From Thermothelomyces thermophilus ATCC 42464 (Eukaryota > Ascomycota > Sordariomycetes > Sordariales > Chaetomiaceae), in the NCBI RefSeq assembly GCF_000226095.1, contig NC_016476.1, positions 2,728,001-2,792,000 of the forward strand: 64,000 bases of DNA. Direction: 5' to 3'. The notes under the pieces were generated by a model. That model made no database searches, was not told the origin of the DNA, and saw only the letters and a list, made by a program, of their open reading frames with translations. Position 1 is the first letter of the stretch; every line of letters begins with the position of its first letter. This document shows positions 45,196 through 54,890 of this stretch, in pieces. The translations under genes and the position numbers were made by a program.

Positions 45196-46958
45196 CAGGA
45201 TGTTAACAGGAGAGAGTTGTTATTTTTTCTTTTCTTTTCTTTTTTCCGCTTTCCTTCCCTTCCTTTGATCTCTTTTTATTCTCCTTCTTAAGAGGTGGTG
45301 GTACAAGATGACAGTATGAACATACGAGAGATACCCATTATTTTACGCAACATGATGGAGGGGGGAAATCAAAGACAGAGGGGGGTTAGATTGAGTTCTC
45401 TTTTAATTGTAAATGTTTTAAGGTACCTACTATTCGTGGCTGTAGCATTTAAGTAACTGCTTTTTTAACTATTTAAGCAGTCACTCGCTAGCATGATTTC
45501 TCCGTCTCTCTGCCTCAGACAACTTAGACACATTTCAGTACTGCAAATTGATGGATAGGTTGTGGTATGAAATCACGGAGCTGTGAACTAAAGACTAACT
45601 AGATCAGAGCAAAAAACGAAACAACTTAGTCATGTAGAACTACAGGCCGTGGAGGTTAATAGCGAACTATCTCTGGGGTCTACGAGCCCTCTGCCTCCTT
45701 ACCCCAAAGTAGGAAGGAAGGCACTGCAAGAATCACGAGTTCGGAAAATGGCCGGCCGAATTCCTCTGTTCCCTCCTCCGCTCGCAAGCAGCCCGGAAAA
45801 AGGAAGTGGCGACGGAAAAATAAGTAAATTATTAAGATTAATAACCAGTAAAAACAGCAGAGGAACCACGCTGAAACATGATCTTTCAGCGGCTACTAGC
45901 GCCCTGGCTAGAACACGCAGCCGTGTCCATCCTGGCATAATTACGTGCAGGCAGCAGCCCTGCGGCTTGGACCTACGCTCAACCAGGTATGTACTATACA
46001 TACCTTAATTAGGTATAGTACCTACCTAATTAAGGAACCGCGTTGTTAGACTGCGTATAGGGAGGGGTACTCGGAGCACTCCCTTTGCAAAAACGAATAA
46101 TACGCGTCTTGTCTGATAAGTGTCACTAGCGTGCGGCGTAGCAGTAGGGTGGGTGGTGACTGTTGCAAGTGCCGTGCCGCCGTGCCGCACCGCGCCACAG
46201 CAGCAGGGTGAGACTTGGGACGACACGGGGCTCACCACCTGCCCCCTTTAGCGTCGGTAGGTCCGGTTTTAGCACCAGCGGCACTGTAGGTAGCACAAAG
46301 GGTGCTGCCTATCACACAGCATGAAGCGCGCTAACGGTACGATACGAATTCCATACATCCTCGTAAATACATAGGATACATTTTAATCTATACATCAGGG
46401 ACATCCCTTGTAATGTGATTACACCTTAGTTTAGTTTAACTCGGACACCTTAAGACGGGACCTGACGAAGAGTGGTGAAAGTGGAACTTCTGTGCCGCAG
46501 CACCCCCTCCGCTAGCCGCCACAATGCAAGTACCCGACGCTAAGTAGTGTTTCGGAGCATAAAACGTGCTCATAGGTTCGGAGATGCCCTTGGCACTGGC
46601 CAGTACTGGAAGTAAGGCTGGCTGAACCTGCAGGCCCTCAACGGCTCCGAATCAGCCCTTGCTTGATAAATCACCTCACCAACCTACCCACTTCGGTAGG
46701 TATGTATGTACATACATACTCAGCTACCTTACATAAGGTACTTCACCCATCTTAATTCCGAACCCTCCATTCAGACAGCAAAGCGGAGTGTGGTACAATT
46801 TTTTGTCTCATTCCTCCTGGTTCTTCATCTCATGTTCTTGCTGTTTTTTTGAATAATTAATTACCCACCAACCTTATTGACCTAATTCCTTCATTGATCT
46901 CGTTCACAATCTACGGCTAGGAAATATTCAATTAGATACCTAGTCACAGCATCCCCAA
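45196..46958. other. Intergenic between two P450 genes
   Basis: About 1.76 kb without a supported gene. It is rich in GTAC/GGTA and TACATAC short units (45970-46030 and 46695-46725). The CT-rich stretch at 45220-45290 is the 3' flank of the upstream P450. An AATTAATTA patch precedes the next gene (46854-46862). Confidence 0.45.
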
Positions 46959-48940
46959 ATGGCTCTCGTGCTAGTTCCCATCGCCGGCGCAGCAGTAGTT
47001 GCCCTGGTCGTCTTTCTCCTGGACCGCCTTCTCAACCTTCCGCACGACCCCCAAGAGCCGCCACTGGTCCGGCCAAAGATTCCCTTGATCGGCCATGTAA
47101 TTGGGCTGCTACGCCATGGGACCAGGTATTACTCAATGATTGCGTATGTATTTGGCGAGCCTTCGGTTTTTTTGGTTATTTTTCTTTTCGTGTTCGTTCG
47201 TCTTCATTTTCATTTGTTCTTTCGATTAATTAGTTCCCCCTTCTTCCTCACAGAGGAGATCCCCCCTTAAGGATCATCCTGGCTTTCCATTCTCGCAATC
47301 AACCCAAGCGCACGCTAACATGCCCGAAGAGAGGAGTGCAAGCAGCCCATCTTCACGCTCGGGGTGCCCCGCGGCAAGATGTACATTGTGACGTCCCCGG
47401 GCCTGATCGCGGCCTGCGACCGGCGGTCCAAGGTGGTCTCCTTCGCCCCCTACGTCGTCGAGTTCGGCAAGCGCATCCTGGCCGGCAGCGAGCACAGCGT
47501 CCGCCTGCTGTCCGAGGACCTGCTCGAGGAGAAGGAGGAAGCCAAGGGCTCAGGTGGCGACGGCAGCAGCAGCAGCAGCAGCCTGCGCCCAGAAACGATG
47601 GCGGCCATGCACCGGTCGCAAGCCCCCGGCGAGCACCTCGACGCCCTGATGCGCGTCGCGCTGCGGAGCGCGGCCACCCATATCGACTCCATCATCGGCG
47701 ATGCCGCCGCCCAGGGGGCCGCTGGCGTTCCTCTGTTTGGGTGGGTGCGCCAGTTCATGACGAGGGCCGGCACCGATGCCGTCTATGGCGAAGAAAAGAA
47801 TCCGTTCAGGGATCCCGAGGTTGCGGAGAGCTTTTGGTAGGTAATTATTCTTCCTGCTGTTCGTTTCCTTCTTTCTTCCCTCTCTTAATATCTCGTTCCC
47901 TCGTTTCCCCCTCCCCCCCCTCTTTCTTTTGGTCCTCCGCGAGAATCTACCTACTCAAGCAATTACATACTCTAACGCGTTGCTCCAGGGCGGTCGACAG
48001 GGACTTTGCGCTTCTCGGGCTCATGGTGCTGCCCGATCTTCTCGCACCCAGAGGGAGCCGGGGGCGGAAACGGTTCTTCCGGGCCTTCCGCGAGTACTAC
48101 GCCTCGGGCGGGTTGGAAACGGCATCCTACCTCATCAAGGCGCGCTACGAGGTCAACAAGAAGTACGGCGTCTCCGACGAGGACATCGCCCGGTTCGACC
48201 TCGGCGTCTGCACGGCCCTGCTCGTCAACACGGCGCCCGCCGTCGGCTGGACCCTGTGCCACGCCTACTCGGACCGCGCGCTCCTGGCCGAGCTGCGGCG
48301 CGGTATCGACGCCGCCGTCTTCCCGGGGGGCGCGCCCCAGACCGCCGCAGCAGTAGACGTGACGGTCAACATCTGCGAGGTCGCCGAGGCCCTGCCGCTC
48401 CTCGAGTCGTTCGTCAGGGAGGTGCTCCGGGTCCAGAGCAACAGCGCGTCGGCCCGGTTCGTGCTCCGGGACACGGTCCTCGACGAGGGCGGCGGCGGCG
48501 GCGGCGCGGGGGGCCGCCGCTACCTGGTCAAGGCGGGCTCGTTCCTCGGCATGCCGTCGGCGCCGGTGCACAGCGACGAGGCGGTCTGGGGCCCGACGGC
48601 GCGCTCGTTCGACCCGACCCGCTTCCTGCCGGAGAGGCAGAAAGAGCGCAAGGTACCCGCCTCGGCGTGGCGCACCTTTGGCGGCGGCAACGCCCTCTGC
48701 CCCGGGCGGCACCTCGCGCTGCGCGAGATCATGAGCGTCCTGGTCATTATGGTGCTGAGGTTCGACCTGGAGCCGTGCGAGGACGGGGGCCGGTGGGAGA
48801 TGCCGGCTAAGAGGCACCACATCTCCACGAGCATCCTGACGCCGGTCGACGATATCCGGGTCAGGGTCCGGCCGCGGAAGGAGTTGGCGCGCGTAACGAG
48901 CTGGAACTTTGTGTGGGAGCCCACCGCGCCCAAGGAGTAA
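46959..48940 (+). CDS. Cytochrome P450 (third of three)
   Basis: Three exons, 46959-47143, 47330-47836 and 47989-48940, give 547 residues with agreeing phases (GTATGT and GTAGGT donors). It has an N-terminal anchor (LVPIAGAAVVALVVFLLDRL) and the proline hinge EPPLVRPKIPLIGHVIG. It shares with the P450 at 35228-37015 a W-x-x-x-x-M...T-x-A-V-x-G-x-x-NP-F/Y-RDP-x-VA segment (here FMTRAGTDAVYGEEKNPFRD), an I-helix without the normal acid-Thr pair (ALLVNTAPAVGWTLCHAY), and a closely similar heme loop (WRTFGGGNALCPGRHLALRE). K-helix ExxR lies in FVREVLRVQ. This pattern suits the CYP7/CYP8-like branch. Ser-encoding AGC repeats (about 47562-47582) and a glycine run (48491-48513) are inserts. The stop codon lies inside a TAATTAATTAATG run. 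The substrate is unknown. Confidence 0.9.
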
Positions 48941-49449
48941 TTAATTAATGAATCAAAATTGTAAGAGATGGCGAAGAAGACCACGGAAGAAGGGTCGCCA
49001 TGAATGAAACCCAACCCAATGTACCCGGAGCATGTTTTGTTGGATCCCGTCGACGGCTTTACGTGATCCGTGACAAAGAAAGCTTGAGGGTATGTGCGGA
49101 TGCTGTAAATACTCCAGGCAGCATTTACGGAAGGGCGAAAAAAAGGGGGAACCAGGAGGATTCCAGAGAGTCACGGACCCAATGTTATCTGCCAACCGAA
49201 AAGAGACGAAGAACCGGGAGAGAGCCGGAGGGGACAAAATGTAGATGCTGGTGTCCCAGGCATGAGAAAGGAAGGGATGAGAACGAGAACGAAGACGGAG
49301 GACACCAGGATCTATTGTTCCAGCAGGGTGACCTAGATTAACCTTAGATCTTTTCTCAACATTTATAAGTCTAGTCAGGTAAAAAAAAAAAGGGGAATTA
49401 CAACCGAGACACCTTGGTATTCCAGCCGTTTGCGGCATCCTAGCCTGAC
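48941..49449. other. Intergenic, nothing recognised
   Basis: About 500 bp between the third P450 and a broken dehydrogenase. Only overlapping frames without domains; an A-run lies at 49381-49391. Confidence 0.4.
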
Positions 49450-50420
49450 TTCTAGCCCTTCTAGGTACGCAGCCACGTTCAAATGGTTCCACAGCTCCTG
49501 CCCAGCCAGGAACCTCCTCAAGTTCTCTACAATCAACTTCTCGGCGCCTTGCGGCCTGCCACCCACTATATGAGGCGATAAAATCAAATTCCGCGCCTTA
49601 TTATACAGCTTGTTCCCGGCGGGCAGCGGCTCCTACTCAAACATATCCAGTGCGGCGCCTCTAAGTCTGCTTAGACGGACAGGTCCAACAACAACCAGAA
49701 ACCGACGTAGCAGACATACAACACTCCTTCCCATCTGACCAGACAGTGGTTTCGCTTGGAAGGTGTATAGCTGTGGCGCGGAGGGTCGCCACCAGCTCAA
49801 TATAATTACTTCGGTAGCAAGTCCAGCCGCTCCTTATTCAATATATACCAGGTGCTTAGCGGCACCTGGCAGTCGCGCATTTCGTAGAAGCGCCAGGTCG
49901 CGTTTGAGCAGCAGGCCCAGGGTGTGCTCGGCCACGGTGCGGTCATGCAGGCCCGACCCAGTCGTCACCTGCACGTGGGCTGTATCGAAGCCGGTGGCGA
50001 GTACGTCGTTTGGCCCCGCAGGTAGCGACTAGATCTAGGGTAGCCGGGCCAGGTTCTGGGCGGCGAACGAGAGGTTGGTGGGCCCAATTGGCCTAGGTAA
50101 TGAGCATTTCGGTATTCAGGAGGTCGGGCGGGAGCATTGCCCCCTTGGTGTTGTAATTAGACGCGTAGCGTGATGGTAGGGAAGCCTGATATAGCGGCGA
50201 TGTCGAGCTTGAGCATGTTGGGGTAGAGAAGCTTCATCTTCGGTGGTTGCGAACGTTTTTGGCCTCGAATATGCGTGGGCTCAGCTTGTTGTGGTGAGCT
50301 GTGACGGGTTGACGGGTTGACGCGTAATAGACAAACAGGGATCGTCACAGTGGCCTCCCGCGAAGTCCACACGATTTTCCCGCCGACTTTGGTCGGTTTT
50401 TGTTCTTTTTGTTTCATAAG
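49450..50420 (-). pseudogene. D-isomer-specific 2-hydroxyacid dehydrogenase, decayed
   Basis: Read leftward, pieces of the family appear in correct order: a start-like stretch near 50267-50200 (MKLLYPNMLKLDIAAISGFP), then about 50130-49890 with LLPPDLLNTEMLIT, TGFDTAHVQVTTGSG and LHDRTVAEHTLGLLL (the hinge into the NAD domain), then ALDMFE and EPLPAG, and finally NLILSPHIVGGRPQGAEKLI and VENLRRFLAGQELWNHLN (49590-49460), which carries the active-site His and the C-terminal helix. The glycine-rich NAD loop between the second and third pieces cannot be found, and several stops and frame changes separate the pieces. The enzyme would have reduced 2-keto acids with NAD(P)H. It is a decayed host gene, and its presence supports an accessory, relaxed zone here. 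Limits are approximate. Confidence 0.7.
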
Positions 50421-51248
50421 CTCAGGTTTTGGGCTAGGGATCCTTGCCCGAAATCCGGGGCAAAGAACAGCGAGTCAGGCCTGTTTCGCCAATGAGCAGC
50501 AGCGACGCAAGACCAATTAGGCAGGTTAATCACTTTACAGATGCGCTGCAGTCCCACGTGGGGCCGACAGCAGAGCTAACTTAGATCCACAGACCCCTCA
50601 TCCAATTAGAAGCTATGGGCCGCCGTTGGGGTCGTCGGTCTAGCCTTGGCCGTCGGACTTCACCGGGTCCTTCAGAAACCGTTCCCTCGGCGGCGGGCCC
50701 TAGGTCACATAGCTAATTAATAATGTCTCTGCTGTCTAGCAAGGTGCTTACTCATGCCATCACAGCAAGTGTGTAGGAAAGGATGGAAAACTACATCCGT
50801 ATAGAAATCACTGCTTTGGTGATGGTGGTTCAACAAAGGCTTGATACCTATTCCCAGACTGTCAAATGTGATCTATATACAGCGCTGACCTTAGATATGA
50901 GATGAGGTAGGCGCCCGGTAGGCAGACATTTGCGATTACAGCCGCCTAGGGCCATTGCGCTGCAACTGTCCGTCCTGCCAAATATGAATAGACAGGAGCG
51001 AAACGCCGATATAAGACCGGGACCACCTTGGCGAGTCAAACTCTCTTCCTTCGGGAGCGCGTTACACTCGGGAGATGTTCGCGGGAAAGCCCCCTATGCC
51101 ACCATAACTTTCCTCAGCCAGCCCACGACGCAAAACATTCACTAGACCCCTGCCCCTGTTAACGTACCACTACTTCCCTTTTACAGTACACGTGGATCTT
51201 AAACGTACCGAAGGATTGGGGATCGGCATGTCGACTAGACCAAAACAA

Positions 51249-51293
51249 CCACCACCACCACCACCACCACCACCACCACCACTACCACCACCG
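51249..51293 (+). repeat. CCA trinucleotide tract
   Basis: About fourteen CCA units with one CTA interruption in noncoding DNA. Confidence 0.9.
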
Positions 51294-52187
51294 TCATATT
51301 CACCTTCCCCGTTTCCATTCTGCGGAGGAAGACTGACAGAAGGAAGCCGGTGGTGCAGCCCAATGCCGAGGAGCATCAGGATACCGTGTCGGCTACAGAT
51401 GGGGAAGTAATGACTCGTGAGTGTGAGGCGAGGACATTGAGTTTGCGTATGAGGCACAGAAGCATGGAGGTGGTAATTATTAGATGCTTTGAGGGGTGTC
51501 TGTGAGTGTATTAGTGTAAGCGTAAAAAGTTCCGCAGCCACGGTGCGGGTGATAGACAGACTGCAAAAAAGGTCCTCTGAAGCTTGTGCGTCATTTTTAT
51601 TCCGTTTTGTCATTATGTTTCCTTTTTGTTTCGCCAACCTCTACGGAGTTACTACCTCCCTCCTCCCTCTTCGGCGGCTTATAGAAGTAACGTTAACGCT
51701 GGGAACTTTGCATGCCAGCCCCTGAATCGCGCACGAGTCCCTGAGGCTCCCCCGGATGCTCGAGCTCCACTTTCCAACGCGGCCAGTTGTGGTATCTGTA
51801 TCTCAGTAAATGCCCTCGCACCTACCTTGATGGGCAGGCTACTGCTACGGCCGAGTGCCGTGCCGAGTAAAAATATGATTACAGATGAGTTCTTTGTCCC
51901 AAAGGCCAACGGCAACTCCGAAGGATTTCTCGACGACCACCAGGTGATCCACTCTGGGCAACAACAGATCTGGTTCACGCCGGGGATGGCTGCTTCACGA
52001 CAGAAGGGTCGGTGGATTGAGCATACATCCACAATGGCATAGCTTGGGGTAGGTGTGCTTCACCTAAATCTTATAATAAGGCACGTTCTCCTGGCGATGT
52101 TCCAACTTCCGCACCATCATCCAGCACTCGCCTTCCAGTGCAGATATCAGGGTCCCAAAGCCCCCAGCCTCTTCGAGCTATCACTCC

Positions 52188-52225
52188 CTACCTACCTATC
52201 TACCTATCTACCTACCTACCTACCT
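52188..52225 (+). repeat. CTAC/CTAT tetranucleotide array in a 5' leader
   Basis: About nine tetranucleotide units (ACCT-phased, with TATC variants) end some 35 bp before the start codon of the secreted-protein gene, so they are probably transcribed. Confidence 0.85.
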
Positions 52226-52259
52226 TCACGGGTATCACAGCTTGCCCACCATCGACAAC

Positions 52260-52898
52260 ATGCCCGCGCTCTCCCCTCTTCTTCTGGCCGGGCTGGCCAC
52301 GCTGGTCTCTGCCGAAACCCGCGGCATCACGCCGCACGACATGTACAGCTCTTCTGTCGGCGTCCTCGGTTGCAAGATCGACACCAACCGGGTGGCGTAC
52401 TGGCCCATGGCCGTAGACTGCGACAACATCTGCGTCCGGGTCACGTACAACGGCCGCTCGGTCGACCTCCTGCGCATCGACCAATCCGGCGGAGCCTACG
52501 ACATCTCGTACGACGCCTGGGCCTATCTCCAGACCGGCCAGAGCGCCGCGCAGAACCCGATCACCGGCGGGGCGGTCAACATGCAGATCGAGACCGTCTC
52601 GGCCGACAACTGCCTCAAGCACCTCAAGACCGGCGGCCTTCCGCTCTCGGCCTCCAACAGCATCAACTACGTCGCCAGCTGCCTCGGCCAGCCCAACAGC
52701 TGGGTCGCCCAGCACTACCAGCTGTTCAACATCCAGGACCCGGTCTGCCACTGGGGCTGGGATGAGCAGTGCAGTCTCAACCTCGCCGTCAGCAACCAGC
52801 CTACGTGCCCGCATCAGCTCGGCACCACCAATGGCCGCCTGCCCGATTCCGTCTTCAACATTCAGTACGGCACTGGGAAGACCGTCGCTGCTCCTTGA
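52260..52898 (+). CDS. Small secreted cysteine-rich protein, possible double-psi beta-barrel
   Basis: A single exon of 212 residues. The ATG at 52260 starts a signal peptide (MPALSPLLLAGLATLVSA) with likely cleavage after residue 18. The mature chain has eight cysteines, an even number suited to disulfides (GCKID, VDCDNICVRV, DNCLKHL, VASCLGQ, DPVCHWGWDEQCSL, PTCPHQ). The segment VDLLRIDQSGGAYDISYDAW resembles the strand-loop of barwin/expansin-like double-psi barrels, where an Asp and a D-[IL]-S motif line the groove, but the match is by eye and weak. Related fungal proteins are secreted to the wall or the host interface. No catalytic claim can be made. It is the last intact gene before the AT-rich retroelement block that begins some tens of bases after its stop, a setting often seen for effector-like genes in fungi. 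Confidence 0.75.
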   Translation: MPALSPLLLAGLATLVSAETRGITPHDMYSSSVGVLGCKIDTNRVAYWPMAVDCDNICVRVTYNGRSVDLLRIDQSGGAYDISYDAWAYLQTGQSAAQNPITGGAVNMQIETVSADNCLKHLKTGGLPLSASNSINYVASCLGQPNSWVAQHYQLFNIQDPVCHWGWDEQCSLNLAVSNQPTCPHQLGTTNGRLPDSVFNIQYGTGKTVAAP

Positions 52899-52942
52899 GG
52901 GGGGGAGGGCTTGGATAGATCGGAGGAATGATCTGTGAAAAA

Positions 52943-53190
52943 TATATCACGGAACGAGCAGAACAAGGTACAAAGGAACCTCGGTAGATGGCAAGTAATT
53001 ATATAGTTACCGCCCGGGAGAGCTCTAGAAACTCTCCCGTAAGCAATAGAATTACGGGATCTCTCTACTATCAATATTACAATCATTATAGGGAATGATC
53101 TAATCGTTATGATCCTTTTGGCTTCACCGAATCCTCAGACACTTGTTAAATCCCTAGCCTCTATGATAGAATAAGTGGGTTATTCGTAAA
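52943..53190 (+). mobile_element. LTR-like remnant at the edge of the AT-rich block
   Basis: The start (TATATCACGGAACGAGCA) resembles the start of the LTR at 56926 (TGTATCACGGATAAGCAC). An inner stretch at 53111-53135 (CTTTTGGCTTCACCGAATCC) resembles the conserved part of all three LTRs further right. The rest is too diverged to align by eye and I found no sure target duplication. It is read as an old solo LTR or LTR fragment of a related Ty3/Gypsy-type family. Confidence 0.35.
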
Positions 53191-53686
53191 ATCAAGATAG
53201 CTCAATAATTAAATGTCTCTTAATGATAGAAGATGTAGGTTAAGTCGGACCCCCTATATTCTAAACACCCTATATTCCAAACACTTGGCAAATCTTCGTA
53301 ACTACACCTACCTATCTTCTTTAACCTTCTATATAATCGTCTATTTAACCTACCATAATATAGGAAGCCTCTAATTCTGTACTTTCTAACCTGCTCTCTT
53401 TAGCTATAGAGCCCTCTATATAGCTAGCTTTAACCTAGGCCTAGTAGATCTATTTAATTATAGTAAACTGCTTGTTCGGATCTATAACTACCCTATTCTT
53501 TTTTTAATAGCTAAACTACTTCTAACTATATCTTTAGATCTTTATTTTACTAGTATAGCTAAGCTAATTTAAAGTCTTTCTAGTTAAATATTTTTAACCT
53601 TCCTAAATAGAAGCTTATATATAAAGAGGTATTAAGTCTAAATAGCTAGGTTAACTAGCTAATTATATATTATTATTATTATTAGT
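53191..53686. other. AT-rich unassigned stretch, possible DNA-transposon end
   Basis: At 53243-53283 a short unit (CCTATATTCTAAACAC) occurs twice in tandem and is followed by AT-rich sequence that runs until the LTR at 53687. Doubled short motifs of this kind are seen at the ends of some fungal Tc1/mariner-type elements, but no transposase segment could be recognised and no partner inverted repeat is in the window. Confidence 0.2.
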
Positions 53687-54128
53687 TATAACGAACCCAA
53701 CTTAGACTTCTTCTAAAAGGGTTCAGACGAAGGTAGATTAAGCAAGACAAGCAGGCAGGTCGTCTAAGGGATTCGGTAAAGCCAAAGGGTTCTTAACAAC
53801 ACTAGGGTTATCTCTTACAGTAGTTAACAACGGTGCTTAGTATAAATACTATAATTATGAGGTTACTATTACTAGTGAACTCCTAGAGTCTACTAGAACA
53901 AGTGACTAACTATCTAATATACTTGTCTAGTTCCCTTATTCCTAAGTGTTCTCCCTTAGGTTCTAATTATATAATTGCTACTATGTTCCTTTGATCATTG
54001 TTTAGGTGCTTGCCTTGATCGAAGTGTGATCACTTTGATTACTTCCTAATTGGTCCTTAGATCTTGCGGTTTCTGATTAGTTCTGTATGCCTTATTAGGT
54101 CGCCTTATATAGCCAAATCGTAATACGA
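53687..54128 (-). repeat. 3' LTR of copy I
   Basis: About 442 bp, alignable along its length with the LTR at 59345-59779. It is bounded inside by a C/T-rich tract on the + strand (the polypurine tract in element orientation). Confidence 0.75.
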
Positions 54129-54249
54129 TGCCCCTCCCTTAGGTCTTTCGTTCTTAAAAGACTTAGGTCTATTTTAAATAATGCTAATACCCCCCTCTTT
54201 ACTTATATATAGTTATATTCCTTAGTTTCCTTTTTCTCTTTCTTTTATA

Positions 54250-54890
54250 GTACCATTAAGATGACTAATTGTATAAGAAAGAAGTTAAAGTCTAAGCCTG
54301 CTACGTTAACTCTTTATACTAACTATCTCCTAGCTACAATTCTTTCCTTGGATAATCTTTTAACGATATATCCTTGTATGTTATACGAGTCTAAAGGCCT
54401 TAGTTCGTACGAGGTTTCGAAAAGTGATTCCTTTTGATGTATAGAGTGCGTTTATAATAAGCGTTCGAATTGTGACGTTCTTGGCGTTTCTCCTGCTTAG
54501 CTTTAATCTATTACAGCTTAGCATTAAAAACTTAAGAATAAGCTTATAGCTGCTAAGGAGCAGGTCCTTCGTCTCTAGAAATAGAAGCAAATGTGGTTTA
54601 AGAAGATGATAAAGGCTATTACTTAGGGTATTGACAGTGTAGAGGAGTTAGAGCGAGTAGAACGTGAGGAGGCTAAAGTGATAGCAGAGGCTTCTAGGGT
54701 TACTATACCCTTTTTAACCCTGTCTTACTTGTCTGCCGATTTCGGATAGCTTTAGGATTCTATATATCCTAAAGTTCCTTTAGATCCGTCCTTGCTAGCC
54801 GATTTCAGGTTAGTTTCGGGTCTGTCGCTTCTAGTTAGTTAGGGTTCCTCTAGTAGAACTGCTAAAGTTTCTTAGGGCAATTTAGATTCT
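54250..54890 (+). pseudogene. Decayed antisense accessory ORF of copy I
   Basis: This region is coding-like on the strand opposite to pol, between the integrase end and the 3' LTR. It is alignable with 59900-60545 of copy II. The broken product would be lysine/arginine-rich with a glutamate-rich coiled-coil-like stretch. It is a fossil of a non-standard element gene. Confidence 0.5.

Larger units (their letters stand above)
50421..52259. other. Intergenic, simple repeats, no supported gene
   Basis: About 1.8 kb. It contains a CCA/CCACTA tract (51249-51293), and a stretch (about 51720-52040) open on both strands without domain support. CTAC/CTAT tetranucleotides (52188-52225) fill the leader of the secreted-protein gene. 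Confidence 0.5.

Noticed and set aside
35228-48940. Classical secondary-metabolite gene cluster
   Set aside because: Three P450s and a membrane protein are present, but there is no backbone synthase, terpene cyclase, transferase or pathway regulator within the window, so a cluster call is not supported.
51584-52042. 153-codon frame with a tidy C-terminal stretch (DEFFVPKANGNSEGFLDDHQ)
   Set aside because: The opposite strand is equally open, the upstream part is low quality, and I do not recognise a family. It may be a relic, but support is too thin for a gene call.
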